Numbered from the stretch's first letter, positions 1 to 8,009 are shown. The stretch: 34,182 nucleotides of DNA from Verrucomicrobiota bacterium (GCA_020630975.1 JAHDID010000014.1:1-34182); one strand, 5' to 3'. Made by a program: numbers and translations. The notes: generated from the letters alone by a model not told the origin.

Positions 1-289
1 CAGGCTGTTGAAACCCCAATCAAAAATCGTCCTGAATATTTTAAAGATCAATGCTGCTAGCCATCTTAGAGCCCTTAAGCAAACACGCATTAGTTGCACA
101 TTTGAGCAGTCCGACTGTTTCGTCGGGGTGTGAGTATAATGGGTAATTTTATGAAGTCAATCATCTTTTATTCAGAAAAGTGGATTTATTTTATGTTTTC
201 AAATTTCCATGTTTAGCGGGCAATTTTAGACTGCCCTTCCTGCGCTTGTTAACTTGTTGATTTCTAGCACCTAACCCTTCTCTTAGCGT
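1..289. other. AT-rich leader with possible promoter
   Basis: This noncoding stretch precedes the primase-like gene. A perfect TATAAT hexamer lies at 135-140, but no good -35 box sits 16-18 bases upstream, so the promoter call is weak. A short inverted repeat (GGGCA ... TGCCC) lies around 220-238. A 25-codon open frame at 139-216 exists but has no supporting feature. No Shine-Dalgarno sequence is visible before the ATG at 290. The base composition is clearly more AT-rich than the genes that follow. Confidence 0.35.
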
Positions 290-1471
290 ATGAGCAGTCA
301 CTATGAGATCATCGGAGAGGAGTGGCGCCTCCGAGCCCATGAAATGGCCGAATGGGCCTGGCAGCGCCTAGTGAACCGCAAGGATGTGTGGGGCCAATAC
401 ACTTCTCCAAAGTCGAACTCGAAGAAGAGCTACTCTGCCCTGACCCTGCCGCAGAAGAAGATGCGGGGCAAAGACATGGTGTCTCTCGAGAAGCTGGAGA
501 GGCATTTCGGAAGCCTAAAGCGACACCACCTGATAGGACTACATAGCCAGAGCGCAGAGCAGACCTGCAAGTGGTGCGCCATCGATATCGATCTACACGA
601 CTGCGACGATCGGCTGCGCGATGATGTGGCGATGCGCAACTATGCCGCCGCCACCGGCTGGTGGGAGGTGCTGCAGGCACTGGGCTACGATCCACTGCTA
701 ATCGACTCGAATGGCCGCGGTGGGTATCACTTACTGGTGCTTTTTGCCGATCCTGCACCGATGGCAGATGTGCATGCGTTTGCCCAAGAGCTCGTGTCTG
801 ACTGGTCGATGCGCAATCTCGATGCTGCCCCTGAGACATTTCCCAAAAGCAATCGAGTGGAGCCGGACAAGCTGGGCGCATGGCTGCGACTGCCTGGCCT
901 GCACCACACGCACGATCACTACAGCTCTGTGTGGTGTGGGGATGAGTGGCTAGATGATCCATGGCTAGCCGGGGATGCTGCTATCGAGGCGATGCTAGCC
1001 ACCACTCCCGGCCCGCCTCCACCAGCCACATCCTCAGCCCCCACCCGATCGCAGCCCAAAGCGGCAAAGAAGAGCGCGGCCCAAAAGAAGAACCGTAGCG
1101 TCTGCATCGATCTAGATGGTGTCCTATCTCGCTACGACAAATGGCAAGGCATCGAGCACTTTGGCGAGCCTATACCCGGCGCTGTCGATTTCACCCATCA
1201 GATGGCCGAAGAGTATCGAGTGATCATATTCTCTGCCCGCACACACGGTGAACCCGGGCGAGATGTGGCAGAGGCCGCTCGCCTCGTGGGTGCCTGGCTG
1301 GATCGCCACGGCTTTGCCTACGATGAGATCTACACTGGGGTGGGCAAGCCATTCGCCTCTGCCTACGTCGACGATAGAGGGGTATCCTGCTGCCCTCAGG
1401 AGGATGGTCAGGCAGCATTCGACCTAGCAGCTGAGCGAGTCCGAAAACTGGCCGCCCCACGTCGGTATTGA
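290..1471 (+). CDS. Archaeo-eukaryotic primase-like domain fused to HAD phosphatase domain
   Basis: The 393-residue protein has two domains. Residues about 15-235 resemble the archaeo-eukaryotic primase/polymerase superfamily, in the group related to TOTE conflict-system primases. Visible features are a metal-binding DID motif at 99-101 (AIDIDLHD), an SNGRGGYHLLVLF block at 140-152 with the conserved His147, and a later LGAWLRLPGLHHT block. A Pro/Ala/Lys-rich linker spans about 240-268. Residues 270-393 look like a HAD-superfamily phosphatase: DLDGV with D274/D276, FSAR with S315, GKP with K353 and acidic D361-D362. Expected roles are nucleotide polymerisation or priming and phosphate removal, but the substrates are unknown. 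The ATG at 290 has no ribosome binding site. No helicase, nuclease or integrase is visible beside it; the left flank is cut by the window. Confidence 0.7.
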   Translation: MSSHYEIIGEEWRLRAHEMAEWAWQRLVNRKDVWGQYTSPKSNSKKSYSALTLPQKKMRGKDMVSLEKLERHFGSLKRHHLIGLHSQSAEQTCKWCAIDIDLHDCDDRLRDDVAMRNYAAATGWWEVLQALGYDPLLIDSNGRGGYHLLVLFADPAPMADVHAFAQELVSDWSMRNLDAAPETFPKSNRVEPDKLGAWLRLPGLHHTHDHYSSVWCGDEWLDDPWLAGDAAIEAMLATTPGPPPPATSSAPTRSQPKAAKKSAAQKKNRSVCIDLDGVLSRYDKWQGIEHFGEPIPGAVDFTHQMAEEYRVIIFSARTHGEPGRDVAEAARLVGAWLDRHGFAYDEIYTGVGKPFASAYVDDRGVSCCPQEDGQAAFDLAAERVRKLAAPRRY

Positions 1472-1505
1472 TGCCCCCGTCTCAAAATGCTAATCTACGG
1501 AGACT

Positions 1506-2312
1506 TTGAAGACGCTACCGTTTTACCAAGTCGATGCCTTTACCTCTGAAGTCTTTCGGGGAAATCCTGCAGCTGTCGTCCCTCTAGACTCATGGCTGCC
1601 CGATCATCAGCTGCAATCCATCGCAGAGGAAAACAATCTCTCAGAGACGGCCTACATCTGTGCTGAGGGCAGCGGATACCGCTTACGCTGGTTCACACCG
1701 GTGTTCGAGGTCGATCTCTGCGGTCATGCCACCCTGGCTACGGCACATGTGCTATTTGAGCATCTCGGCTACGATCAGCCGGCCATCACCTTTCATTCGG
1801 CTCTGGGCGACCTGATTGTGGTGCGTACACCCACAGGCTATCAGATGGATTTTCCCATCGATCAGTTGCGCCCCTTCGAGATACCTCTGGGGCTAAGCGA
1901 CGCGCTATATGGCGCAAACATCACCCACCTCTACGCTGGCAGGCACGACTGGCTGGCGATCGTCGCCAGCCAAGACGAGGTCCAGCATCTCAAGCCCGAC
2001 ATGGACTGGATCGAGCGCCAGGATACCAGAGGTATCATCGTGTCTGCAGAGGCCGACGGCGAGCTCGAGGCGGACTTTGTCTCGCGATGCTTTTTCCCAA
2101 AGGCCGGCATTCCAGAGGATCCTGTGACGGGATCGGCCCACACCACTATGATGGCACACTGGGCTCCAGCCCTAGAGAAAAAACAACTAAAAGCCCGCCA
2201 ACTCTCGGCACGCAGTGGCGATCTTTCCTTAGAGCTAGCAGAAGATCGAGTTTTGATCAGCGGTAGTGCCGTGACCTATGCGAAAGGTGAAATTTATATA
2301 CCTAAAGCGTGA
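1506..2312 (+). CDS. PhzF family isomerase/epimerase-like protein
   Basis: A 268-residue protein of the PhzF/DapF-fold family, full length for the family. It opens with FYQVDAFTSEVFRGNPAAVV, carries the catalytic glutamate in NNLSETAY (E47), DLCGHATLATAHVL in the first half and DPVTGSAHTTM in the second, which form the two-domain active site. Family members act on small substrates such as trans-2,3-dihydro-3-hydroxyanthranilate, but most genomic copies have unknown substrates, and no phenazine genes are nearby. The start is TTG at 1506, just after GGAGA at 1499-1503, unusually close spacing. It lies 34 bases after the primase-HAD gene and may be co-transcribed with it. A dispersed repeat begins immediately after the stop. 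Confidence 0.88.
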   Translation: MKTLPFYQVDAFTSEVFRGNPAAVVPLDSWLPDHQLQSIAEENNLSETAYICAEGSGYRLRWFTPVFEVDLCGHATLATAHVLFEHLGYDQPAITFHSALGDLIVVRTPTGYQMDFPIDQLRPFEIPLGLSDALYGANITHLYAGRHDWLAIVASQDEVQHLKPDMDWIERQDTRGIIVSAEADGELEADFVSRCFFPKAGIPEDPVTGSAHTTMMAHWAPALEKKQLKARQLSARSGDLSLELAEDRVLISGSAVTYAKGEIYIPKA

Positions 2313-2313
2313 G

Positions 2314-2349
2314 ATTCAATAGGGTACAATTTTGACTCAACAGGGTACA
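2314..2349 (+). repeat. Tandem 13-bp motif, 21-bp period (copy 1)
   Basis: Two copies of a 13-base motif, TCAATAGGGTACA, lie at 2316-2328 and 2337-2349 (the second with one change, TCAACAGGGTACA). They start 21 bases apart, about two helical turns. The same arrangement recurs at 15588-15621 (opposite strand) and 26882-26915. This copy begins right after the phzF stop codon and lacks the companion 23-base element seen at the other two loci. Confidence 0.85.
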
Positions 2350-2452
2350 GTCGGTATAGGAGCGTGAAGCGCCCACAGTCTCGACAGAAACATGCCATTT
2401 ATCAGCGAGTGAAGGGTTTGCGATCGCCGCTTGGCCTAGGAACACTTCTGTC

Positions 2453-2531
2453 GACCCTCCGGGTCTTAGGATCCCTTGGTTGGTCTTCCGGTGGTTTTAC
2501 CACCGGCTATTATCTGTCGTGCCTCCGGCAC
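2453..2531. repeat. Array of three short-loop hairpins
   Basis: Three perfect hairpins follow one another: GACCC-TCC-GGGTC (2453-2465), CCGGTGG-TTTTA-CCACCGG (2488-2506) and GTGCC-TCC-GGCAC (2519-2531). The first and third share the loop TCC. The array lies in the 252-base gap between phzF and the convergent membrane-protein gene. It resembles REP-like hairpin arrays of some bacterial genomes, but no associated transposase is present. An open frame at 2364-2582 across this array is treated as spurious. Confidence 0.7.
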
Positions 2532-2564
2532 TATCACCAACGACAACATGAAGCAAAAAACACG

Positions 2565-2867
2565 TTATCCAGAAGGAGATAACGGCGTCTTTTTCTGAGA
2601 TTGAGCCCGAATGACACCCAGAACCCCGCATATCAAGATAACTATTAAGGGATACATGATCCGGCAAACTTTGTCTGCTTGATCAGACCCAAAATCATGG
2701 AGTTTTTCGATAGCCACAACGCCGGCAGGATCTGCACCCTTTGCTTCCTCAACTAGCATATGCCAGCTGTAGACAGCATGCATGGCACTATCCACAACGT
2801 AGTAGCCAATCCATACGCTAGCCCCAATGATCAGAAGCGAGGGAAGAAGACTCGACAGTTTAGACAT
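2565..2867 (-). CDS. Small two-helix membrane protein
   Basis: A 100-residue protein of unknown function. It has an N-terminal hydrophobic segment (SLLPSLLIIGASVWIGYYVV), a polar central loop of about 45 residues, and a second hydrophobic segment (IMYPLIVILICGVLGVI) followed by a basic tail. The ATG at 2867 is two bases after the gpgS stop (TAGTGATG), so translation is probably coupled to gpgS; a GTG one codon earlier is possible. A hairpin (GTTATC ... GATAAC, 2564-2583) overlaps the stop codon and could help end the transcript. Its position as last gene of the operon suggests a link to the GpgS pathway, but nothing in the sequence shows a role. Confidence 0.65.
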   Translation of the reverse strand: MSKLSSLLPSLLIIGASVWIGYYVVDSAMHAVYSWHMLVEEAKGADPAGVVAIEKLHDFGSDQADKVCRIMYPLIVILICGVLGVIRAQSQKKTPLSPSG

Positions 2868-2869
2868 CA

Positions 2870-3865
2870 CTATCTAGAGAATTTCTTTAGGTACTCATCG
2901 ATGGTATTCATCGGTGGTCTTTCTTCTTCGATGATCTCTTTTAGCACTTGCTCGTAGCGCTGGCCTTCGGCCTGGAATTGACGGAAGACATTCGACATGT
3001 CTGGCATGCGATCGACCATATCAAGGCTTTCGAGTCGATTGATGAAACTCTGCAGTATGCCGAATGCCATCTTGCCGAGATCGCGGGTCGATTGATTGCG
3101 ATGGACTCGGCTCTCGAGATCGGTCTGGGCAAAGGCCTCTAAACCGCGCTTTTGGTAGACATCGATCAGGTGCGAGGTCTCGACTCCGTAGCCGATCGGA
3201 AATGGGATCTCCTCGAGCACCTCGCGGCGCACAGCGTACTCGCCGGAGAGCGGCTGCACCATGGCGGTCAGCTCAGGGAAAAAGAGCGAAAAAAGTGGGC
3301 GCACCAAGATCTCGGTGACTCGCCCGCCACCTGATGGGCGGATACCCTCTGAGAAGGCCAGAGGGCGGTCGTAGAAAGCTTTCACATAATGAACCTCGGG
3401 GCGATAGATGAGCGGCGCGACGAGTCCAGTGACGAAGCGTGGGTGTATGTTTTTGATATCGGCATCGACGTAGCAGATGATATCGCCCGTCAGCTGATAA
3501 ATGGCTTTCCACAAATTCTCTCCCTTGCCAGGTTTGAAGCCCTGGCTGGGCAGGATATCGGCGGAGAGATAGGTATCGGCTCCATAGCTGCCAGCGATTT
3601 CGAGAGTCTTGTCCTTCGAGCCCGAGTCAATCACCGCGATCTCGTCTACTAGCGGATAGCGATCCATCAGTTCGCTTTTAAAGATGATGATCTCTTTGCC
3701 GATGGTTTTCTCTTCGTTCAGCGTCGGGATACAGAGCGATATCTTTAGGCCGGCTTTTTCTTTGGCCTCGATCAACTGCTGCAAGTCCCAAAACTCACCG
3801 TGATGGTAGGTATTGGTATCGAGCCATTTCTCGATGACTTGGGATGTGGCTTCGCTATCGATCAT
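2870..3865 (-). CDS. gpgS: Glucosyl-3-phosphoglycerate synthase
   Basis: A 331-residue glycosyltransferase of the GT81 type with a GT-A fold. It is expected to transfer glucose from an NDP-glucose donor to 3-phosphoglycerate, the first step to the compatible solute glucosylglycerate or to derived polysaccharides. Supporting motifs are CIPTLNEEKTIG (45-56), VIDSGSKD (78-85), PGKGENLWKA (112-121), the metal-binding DAD of YVDADIKN (134-136) and QPLSGEYAVRR, all typical of GpgS. The length is close to the family norm. The start ATG overlaps the stop of the upstream hydrolase (ATGA, 3862-3865), and a membrane-protein gene follows after two bases, giving a coupled three-gene operon. No GpgP-type phosphatase gene lies next to it. 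Confidence 0.88.
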   Translation of the reverse strand: MIDSEATSQVIEKWLDTNTYHHGEFWDLQQLIEAKEKAGLKISLCIPTLNEEKTIGKEIIIFKSELMDRYPLVDEIAVIDSGSKDKTLEIAGSYGADTYLSADILPSQGFKPGKGENLWKAIYQLTGDIICYVDADIKNIHPRFVTGLVAPLIYRPEVHYVKAFYDRPLAFSEGIRPSGGGRVTEILVRPLFSLFFPELTAMVQPLSGEYAVRREVLEEIPFPIGYGVETSHLIDVYQKRGLEAFAQTDLESRVHRNQSTRDLGKMAFGILQSFINRLESLDMVDRMPDMSNVFRQFQAEGQRYEQVLKEIIEEERPPMNTIDEYLKKFSR

Positions 3866-5013
3866 GCGTGTATAGATTCGTCGATGTGTTGGAGAGTCGC
3901 CGCGATCTGGGCGACTCCGGTAAAGATAGGATCGATGAGGATCGACTCGATCGGTGAACTGCGATGCTCACCCGTGGTAAGCCCCAAGGTGAGCGATGGG
4001 ATACCACGATCGAGCAGAGCTGACAGCTCCGAGGTACTCGGAGCGATGCGTGGCTGAACCTCCAGCGAGTCCATCACATCGCGAGCAGCCTTCACATAGG
4101 GGTGCTTGAAATCAATCGCCCCTGGGTAGCGGCGCGCCACGATCTCCATCTCCGCCTTGCACGCCTCTTGGGCTTGAGTCTCCTCGATGATCTCTAGCAT
4201 CTCCTGGTAGATGCGCTCGACTATCTCCTCGCTTTCGCTACGCACCTCGAAACGCAGCGTGCCTCTAGTGGGCGATACGTTGTACCCCGAGCCCGCCTTG
4301 ACCGATCCTAGCAGGATAGAGGTGTGAGGCTTGTCGGGGCGATCGATGCGCATGATCGATTCGATGATTTTATTGAGCGGCCCGATCACTCCGGCGCCGC
4401 CAGCGTACCAGAGTTTTTCACCTCCAGACTCTTGAGTCACCGTCACTTTGCCGCGGATCATACCTAGGCTGGAGTAGCTGAGCCGGCCTAGATCGATGCC
4501 CTCTAGGCAGAGACCGGCGTCGATACCGAGTTTGGTATTATCGAGGAAAAATCGCATCCCCCCCAGATCACCTTTGCCGAGGCTCTTGGTCGTGCCGAGT
4601 AGCACGAGATTCGCATCCAGCTCGATGCCTAGCTCCTCGAGGATCAGTGGCAAACTCGCTAGCACCGCTACTCCCAGACTATTGTCCGCTACCCCACGAC
4701 CCGACAGCGATGCAGCCGAGACCCCTATGGTGTGATCGTCTGCTTTGTCCCAGATCTTATCGATATGAGCAGCCACTAGGATGTTTTTGTCTGATTTACC
4801 ATTTAGGATGGCCGCTCCATTGCCCGCCTCATCGATGGAGATGCTATTCAGACCAGCCTCGATAAAGCGATCGGTCAGGTACTTCACCAGCTCCTCTTCC
4901 TCTCCCGTGGGTGACGCGATTTCGCTAGCCATCACCACATTAGCCAACAGTATCTCCTTTAGCCGCTTCAATTCGTCTCGGTATCCGGGCGCTCGTTTGG
5001 CAAAGTCAGTCAT
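3862..5013 (-). CDS. M20/M42-like metallohydrolase lacking the Glu-Glu motif
   Basis: A 383-residue protein with the plan of M20/M42 peptidases: HID (83-85), GRGVADNSLG with D110, CLEG with E171, a central dimerisation-like region (about 185-300) and a C-terminal TTGEH with H350. These match four metal ligands and the HxD aspartate. At the position of the usual catalytic/metal Glu-Glu pair (GTTxEExG), however, the sequence reads GTTKSLGKG (140-148), so general base and fifth ligand appear missing. It may be a pseudoenzyme, or a hydrolase with altered chemistry. It is the first gene of the operon with gpgS, overlapping it by four bases, and is transcribed away from the gspF operon. The ATG at 5013 has no clear ribosome binding site. 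Confidence 0.75.
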   Translation of the reverse strand: MTDFAKRAPGYRDELKRLKEILLANVVMASEIASPTGEEEELVKYLTDRFIEAGLNSISIDEAGNGAAILNGKSDKNILVAAHIDKIWDKADDHTIGVSAASLSGRGVADNSLGVAVLASLPLILEELGIELDANLVLLGTTKSLGKGDLGGMRFFLDNTKLGIDAGLCLEGIDLGRLSYSSLGMIRGKVTVTQESGGEKLWYAGGAGVIGPLNKIIESIMRIDRPDKPHTSILLGSVKAGSGYNVSPTRGTLRFEVRSESEEIVERIYQEMLEIIEETQAQEACKAEMEIVARRYPGAIDFKHPYVKAARDVMDSLEVQPRIAPSTSELSALLDRGIPSLTLGLTTGEHRSSPIESILIDPIFTGVAQIAATLQHIDESIHA

Positions 5014-5260
5014 ACAGCGGCGTCAGAGTAGCCGCGATTCGAGGAAAAGGAAGCGGTGTTGATCGATAAGAGAGGAAATGATAAATGTAGGGGCTATTCC
5101 GAGTTTATTATCAACTAGTTATTCACACAACGAGACTTTCCTTTCAAAGGTTTTGTCCCCTACCATTCGATGAAGTAGCCCTAACAGATGAAAATACGAA
5201 GCGCAGATCCACCCAACTTTCCGCGCGACCATTCGCTGGCTTTGGGTTTAAACTAGCGCC
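5014..5260. other. Divergent intergenic region
   Basis: This 247-base region separates the divergent hydrolase-gpgS operon and the gsp operon and must carry promoters for both. The centre (about 5085-5160) is AT-rich. A TAAACT hexamer at 5249-5254 ends six bases before the GTG of gspF; if it is a -10 box, the gspF transcript would be leaderless, but no good -35 box is visible. No RNA gene or repeat is recognised. Confidence 0.35.
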
Positions 5261-6496
5261 GTGCCAGCCTTCGCCTACACCGCCGTCGATGCATCGGGGA
5301 AAAAAGTCTCCGGGACTCTGGAGTGCCGCAATAAAGCGGAGGCTTATCGATCCCTGGAAGCTCAGTCGCTGACTCCAGTCACTGTAAAGGCCCAGGAGGA
5401 TGCGGCTGCCAAATCGAGCAAAAAAACCAAAAGCAAAGGCCCGCTAGAGCCTGTCGCGCTGCCACGCACGGCCATGATCACTCTCACTGAAGAGCTGGCC
5501 GATCTACTCGACGCTGGGCTGCAGCTGGAGCAGGCGCTAAAGGTGCTGCACGATCGGCAGCAGCACAAAGGCATCAAAACCGTAGCAGGCATTCTGCGAG
5601 AGGAAATCCGCGAGGGCACACGATTTTCCCAAGCGCTAAAAAAAGCCTCCCCATCCTTTGACGAGCTGTATCGAAATCTGGTAGCCGCAGGCGAGGCCAG
5701 CGGCGCACTGCCGGACATCCTCAGCCGCCTAGCGATAAATCTGAAGCAACTGCACAACCTACAGAAACGCACTGTCTCGGCGATGATCTACCCGACTGTA
5801 GTGATGATCTTTTGTGTGATCTTGCTCATCGTCTTCAGCACCGTGCTCATGCCCATGCTGACAAAGATGATGCAGAAGACTGGTCAAGACCTGCCGCTAG
5901 TCACCGAGCTGTTGATCGCCTTCACCAACTTCATCAATGCGTGGTGGTGGCTCATCCTATCGGTAGTGGCTGTCACAGGGCTACTCTTCAAAGCCTTTAT
6001 CGCTACCAAGCCCGGAAGACTCTGGTGGGATCGGGTAAAACTACGCCTGCCTGCCTTTGGCCCAGTCATCTCAGGGCGATTTTTCGCGCAGTTCTCCCAC
6101 TCCATGGCCAATCTGGTCAACAATGGCGTGCCGCTACTCAATGCGCTAAACCTGCTAAAGCGTGGCACCCCAAACCGCCACATACGCCACCAATTCGACG
6201 CTGTAGTCAGCGACGTCGGCGAGGGCAATAGCCTCTATCGTACGCTGGAGCGGCGCACCGACTTCCCACCCGCCCTGATCGACCGCATCGCTATCGGTGA
6301 GCAGTCTGGCGAGCTGGGCAAAGCCTTCACCAAAGCCGCTCACAAATATGATGATGAGCTGGACATCCACATTTCGCGACTGACGAGCGTACTGCCGATG
6401 GTAATGTTGATCTTCGTAGCTATCATCGTAGGTGTGGTGGCCTACGCCGTCATCAATACCGTCCTCGGCTCGATCACGGGTATCGGCGGGCGGTAG
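5261..6496 (+). CDS. gspF: Type II secretion inner-membrane platform protein GspF
   Basis: A 411-residue polytopic protein, normal length for GspF/PilC. It starts with PAFAYTAVDASGKKVSG, the usual N-terminal motif, and has two repeated T2SSF cytoplasmic helical domains (about 70-190 and 275-395). The first repeat has ELADLLDAGLQLEQALKVL and the second has FSHSMANLVNNGVPLLNAL. Membrane segments are near 170-195, 225-245 and 375-405. It anchors the secretion ATPase and pseudopilus assembly in the inner membrane. GTG start at 5261. It heads a run of gspG-H-I-J-K; the ATPase GspE, secretin GspD and GspL/M are not in this window and must lie elsewhere if the system works. Confidence 0.92.
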   Translation: MPAFAYTAVDASGKKVSGTLECRNKAEAYRSLEAQSLTPVTVKAQEDAAAKSSKKTKSKGPLEPVALPRTAMITLTEELADLLDAGLQLEQALKVLHDRQQHKGIKTVAGILREEIREGTRFSQALKKASPSFDELYRNLVAAGEASGALPDILSRLAINLKQLHNLQKRTVSAMIYPTVVMIFCVILLIVFSTVLMPMLTKMMQKTGQDLPLVTELLIAFTNFINAWWWLILSVVAVTGLLFKAFIATKPGRLWWDRVKLRLPAFGPVISGRFFAQFSHSMANLVNNGVPLLNALNLLKRGTPNRHIRHQFDAVVSDVGEGNSLYRTLERRTDFPPALIDRIAIGEQSGELGKAFTKAAHKYDDELDIHISRLTSVLPMVMLIFVAIIVGVVAYAVINTVLGSITGIGGR

Positions 6497-6527
6497 AGTT
6501 GGGTTACTCTCTTTTATCAATTAGGAA

Positions 6528-6956
6528 ATGAAAAATCACAGCAAGCGCAGCAACCGTCGCAAAGGCTTCACTCTGGTAGAGATCGTCATCGTGATCACCA
6601 TCATCGTGATCTTGGGCGGCTCCGCCATCTACATGCTGACCGGCATGATCGACGACGCCAAAGTGCAGCGAGTCGATGGCGATCTAAATGTGCTCGACCT
6701 AGCTCTCAAGAGCTACGAGCGGAACAATCATGGCAAACCACCTACCCAGGAGCAAGGCCTCGATGCCCTAGTCAACCGCCCCACCAGTGGCGCGGTGCCA
6801 AAGCGCTGGCGCAACTACCTAGAAGAGGAGGTGCTCGACCCCTGGGGAAATCCCTACCAGTACCGCATACCATCGACCAAAAGCAAAAAGCGCTACGATA
6901 TCTGGTCGCTAGGCGAGGATGGTGTAGAGAGCGAGGACGATATTGGCAACTGGTAG
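6528..6956 (+). CDS. gspG: Type II secretion major pseudopilin GspG
   Basis: A 142-residue prepilin. The basic leader (13 residues) ends in RKG, followed by FTLVEIVIVITIIVIL with the conserved glutamate at +5 of the mature protein. The C-terminal half has the GspG signature: a PTQEQGLDALV segment, WGNPYQYRIP, and an acidic calcium-loop ending SLGEDGVESEDDIGNW. It forms the main pseudopilus shaft after cleavage and methylation by prepilin peptidase, which is not seen here. An AGGA lies just before the ATG, one of few Shine-Dalgarno-like sites in the window. The gene ends 14 bases inside gspH. Confidence 0.94.
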   Translation: MKNHSKRSNRRKGFTLVEIVIVITIIVILGGSAIYMLTGMIDDAKVQRVDGDLNVLDLALKSYERNNHGKPPTQEQGLDALVNRPTSGAVPKRWRNYLEEEVLDPWGNPYQYRIPSTKSKKRYDIWSLGEDGVESEDDIGNW

Positions 6957-7611
6957 AGGACAGCTCCACAGCTGCTACGACAGCGACAGGCGATCCGGCG
7001 GTTTTACCCTCGTCGAGATCGTCATCGTGCTGTCGATCCTAGCCATCCTCACTGCCGTATCTATCCCCTCGGTCGACGGCATCCTAAAAGAGCGCCAGGC
7101 TCGCGAGCCGGTATCTGAGCTGCTCACCCTGGCCAGAGAGGTGCGCGGCCGCGCTATGCGCGAGCAGCGGCCCTACCAGATCGTCTTCGACTCCGATGGA
7201 TTCCAAGCCGCTCGTTACTTTAATCCCTACGGTGGTAGGGAGGAATTCGACAAGCTGCGAGACCTACTGCGCACACAGCAAGAGCAGCTAGACATCATCG
7301 AAGCATCGCGCCGACGCAACATGTCCACTGGCGAAGATACTCCACCCGGCCCCAGACTAGTCGGTGCCATGGCGGGCCTGACCTATGCGGCCAGCTACGA
7401 GATATCCGATCGCGTCGACTACCGGCTGCGCTCTTGGCGGGATACCGATTGGGTCGATATGGAGGGCGGTGCATTTAAAAGATGGGTGTTTCAGCCGAGC
7501 GGCATGTGCGACCCCATGCGTGTGCAGTTTCAGTCCGATCACGCTTTTTTCGAAGTGGAGTTCCACCCCCTGACCGCAGACATCAAAGACGAAACCTCAT
7601 GGGTAGAGTGA
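6943..7611 (+). CDS. gspH: Type II secretion minor pseudopilin GspH-like
   Basis: A 222-residue pseudopilin-like protein. The prepilin site is SGG/FTLVEIVIVLSILAILTAVSIPSV, cleavage expected after residue 20, with Glu at +5. The C-terminal domain begins with LLTLAREVRGRAMREQRPYQIVF, the usual GspH/FimT pattern, followed by a longer, variable region including Arg-rich and acidic stretches. The leader of 20 residues is longer than in the neighbouring pseudopilins. The gene overlaps both gspG (14 bases) and gspI (13 bases), consistent with tight translational coupling. The H assignment rests on order and on the GspH/FimT-like domain. Confidence 0.8.
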   Translation: MATGRGQLHSCYDSDRRSGGFTLVEIVIVLSILAILTAVSIPSVDGILKERQAREPVSELLTLAREVRGRAMREQRPYQIVFDSDGFQAARYFNPYGGREEFDKLRDLLRTQQEQLDIIEASRRRNMSTGEDTPPGPRLVGAMAGLTYAASYEISDRVDYRLRSWRDTDWVDMEGGAFKRWVFQPSGMCDPMRVQFQSDHAFFEVEFHPLTADIKDETSWVE

Positions 7612-8009
7612 CCGCCAGACATAGCGCTAATCAGCGAGGCTACGCGTTGCTCGACATCGCGCTAGCACTGACGATCTTTGCCTTCGCCGTCACCGGTATG
7701 ATCGTGCTCATGCAAAAGATCTCCGAGACCTCGGGCGCCTACGCCCGCGACCGGCTCATCCAGCAGGCGATGGACTCCTTTATCAAAGAGACCAAGCTCA
7801 AGCCGGTGCGCGACATGACTAGCGAATACTACGACGAGACGCTCGACATCACGCTAAAAGCCGAAGTGAACACCGTAGATCTCGCCAACGCCGATGGCGA
7901 TAGCCTAGAAGATCTTTATCTACTAAAAGTAACTGCGGAATTCGAGGATGCTGGCGGCACGCAGATCGAGGAGGCCGAACTCTACGTCTACCAACCCGAG
8001 AGAAAATGA
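7599..8009 (+). CDS. gspI: Type II secretion minor pseudopilin GspI-like
   Basis: A 136-residue pseudopilin-like protein. The ATG at 7599 lies inside the end of gspH; a longer open frame upstream is only a shadow of gspH. The prepilin motif is RG/YALLDIALALTIFAFAVTGMIV, with cleavage expected after G14. The residue at +5 is aspartate (D19) rather than the usual glutamate. The remaining sequence is short and matches GspI in length and gene position. Its stop overlaps the gspJ start by four bases. GspI normally forms the pseudopilus tip with GspJ and GspK. Confidence 0.78.
   Translation: MGRVTARHSANQRGYALLDIALALTIFAFAVTGMIVLMQKISETSGAYARDRLIQQAMDSFIKETKLKPVRDMTSEYYDETLDITLKAEVNTVDLANADGDSLEDLYLLKVTAEFEDAGGTQIEEAELYVYQPERK

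Noticed and set aside
139-216. A 25-codon open frame after the TATAAT box
   Set aside because: Too short, without ribosome binding site or conserved pattern; could only be supported by expression data.
1506-2312. Phenazine biosynthesis gene
   Set aside because: PhzF-fold proteins are widespread with unknown substrates, and no other phenazine gene is near, so no pathway role is claimed.
2364-2582. A 72-residue plus-strand protein
   Set aside because: It is made of the three-hairpin repeat array and flanks, with no start context or recognisable domain, and overlaps the opposite-strand membrane-protein end.
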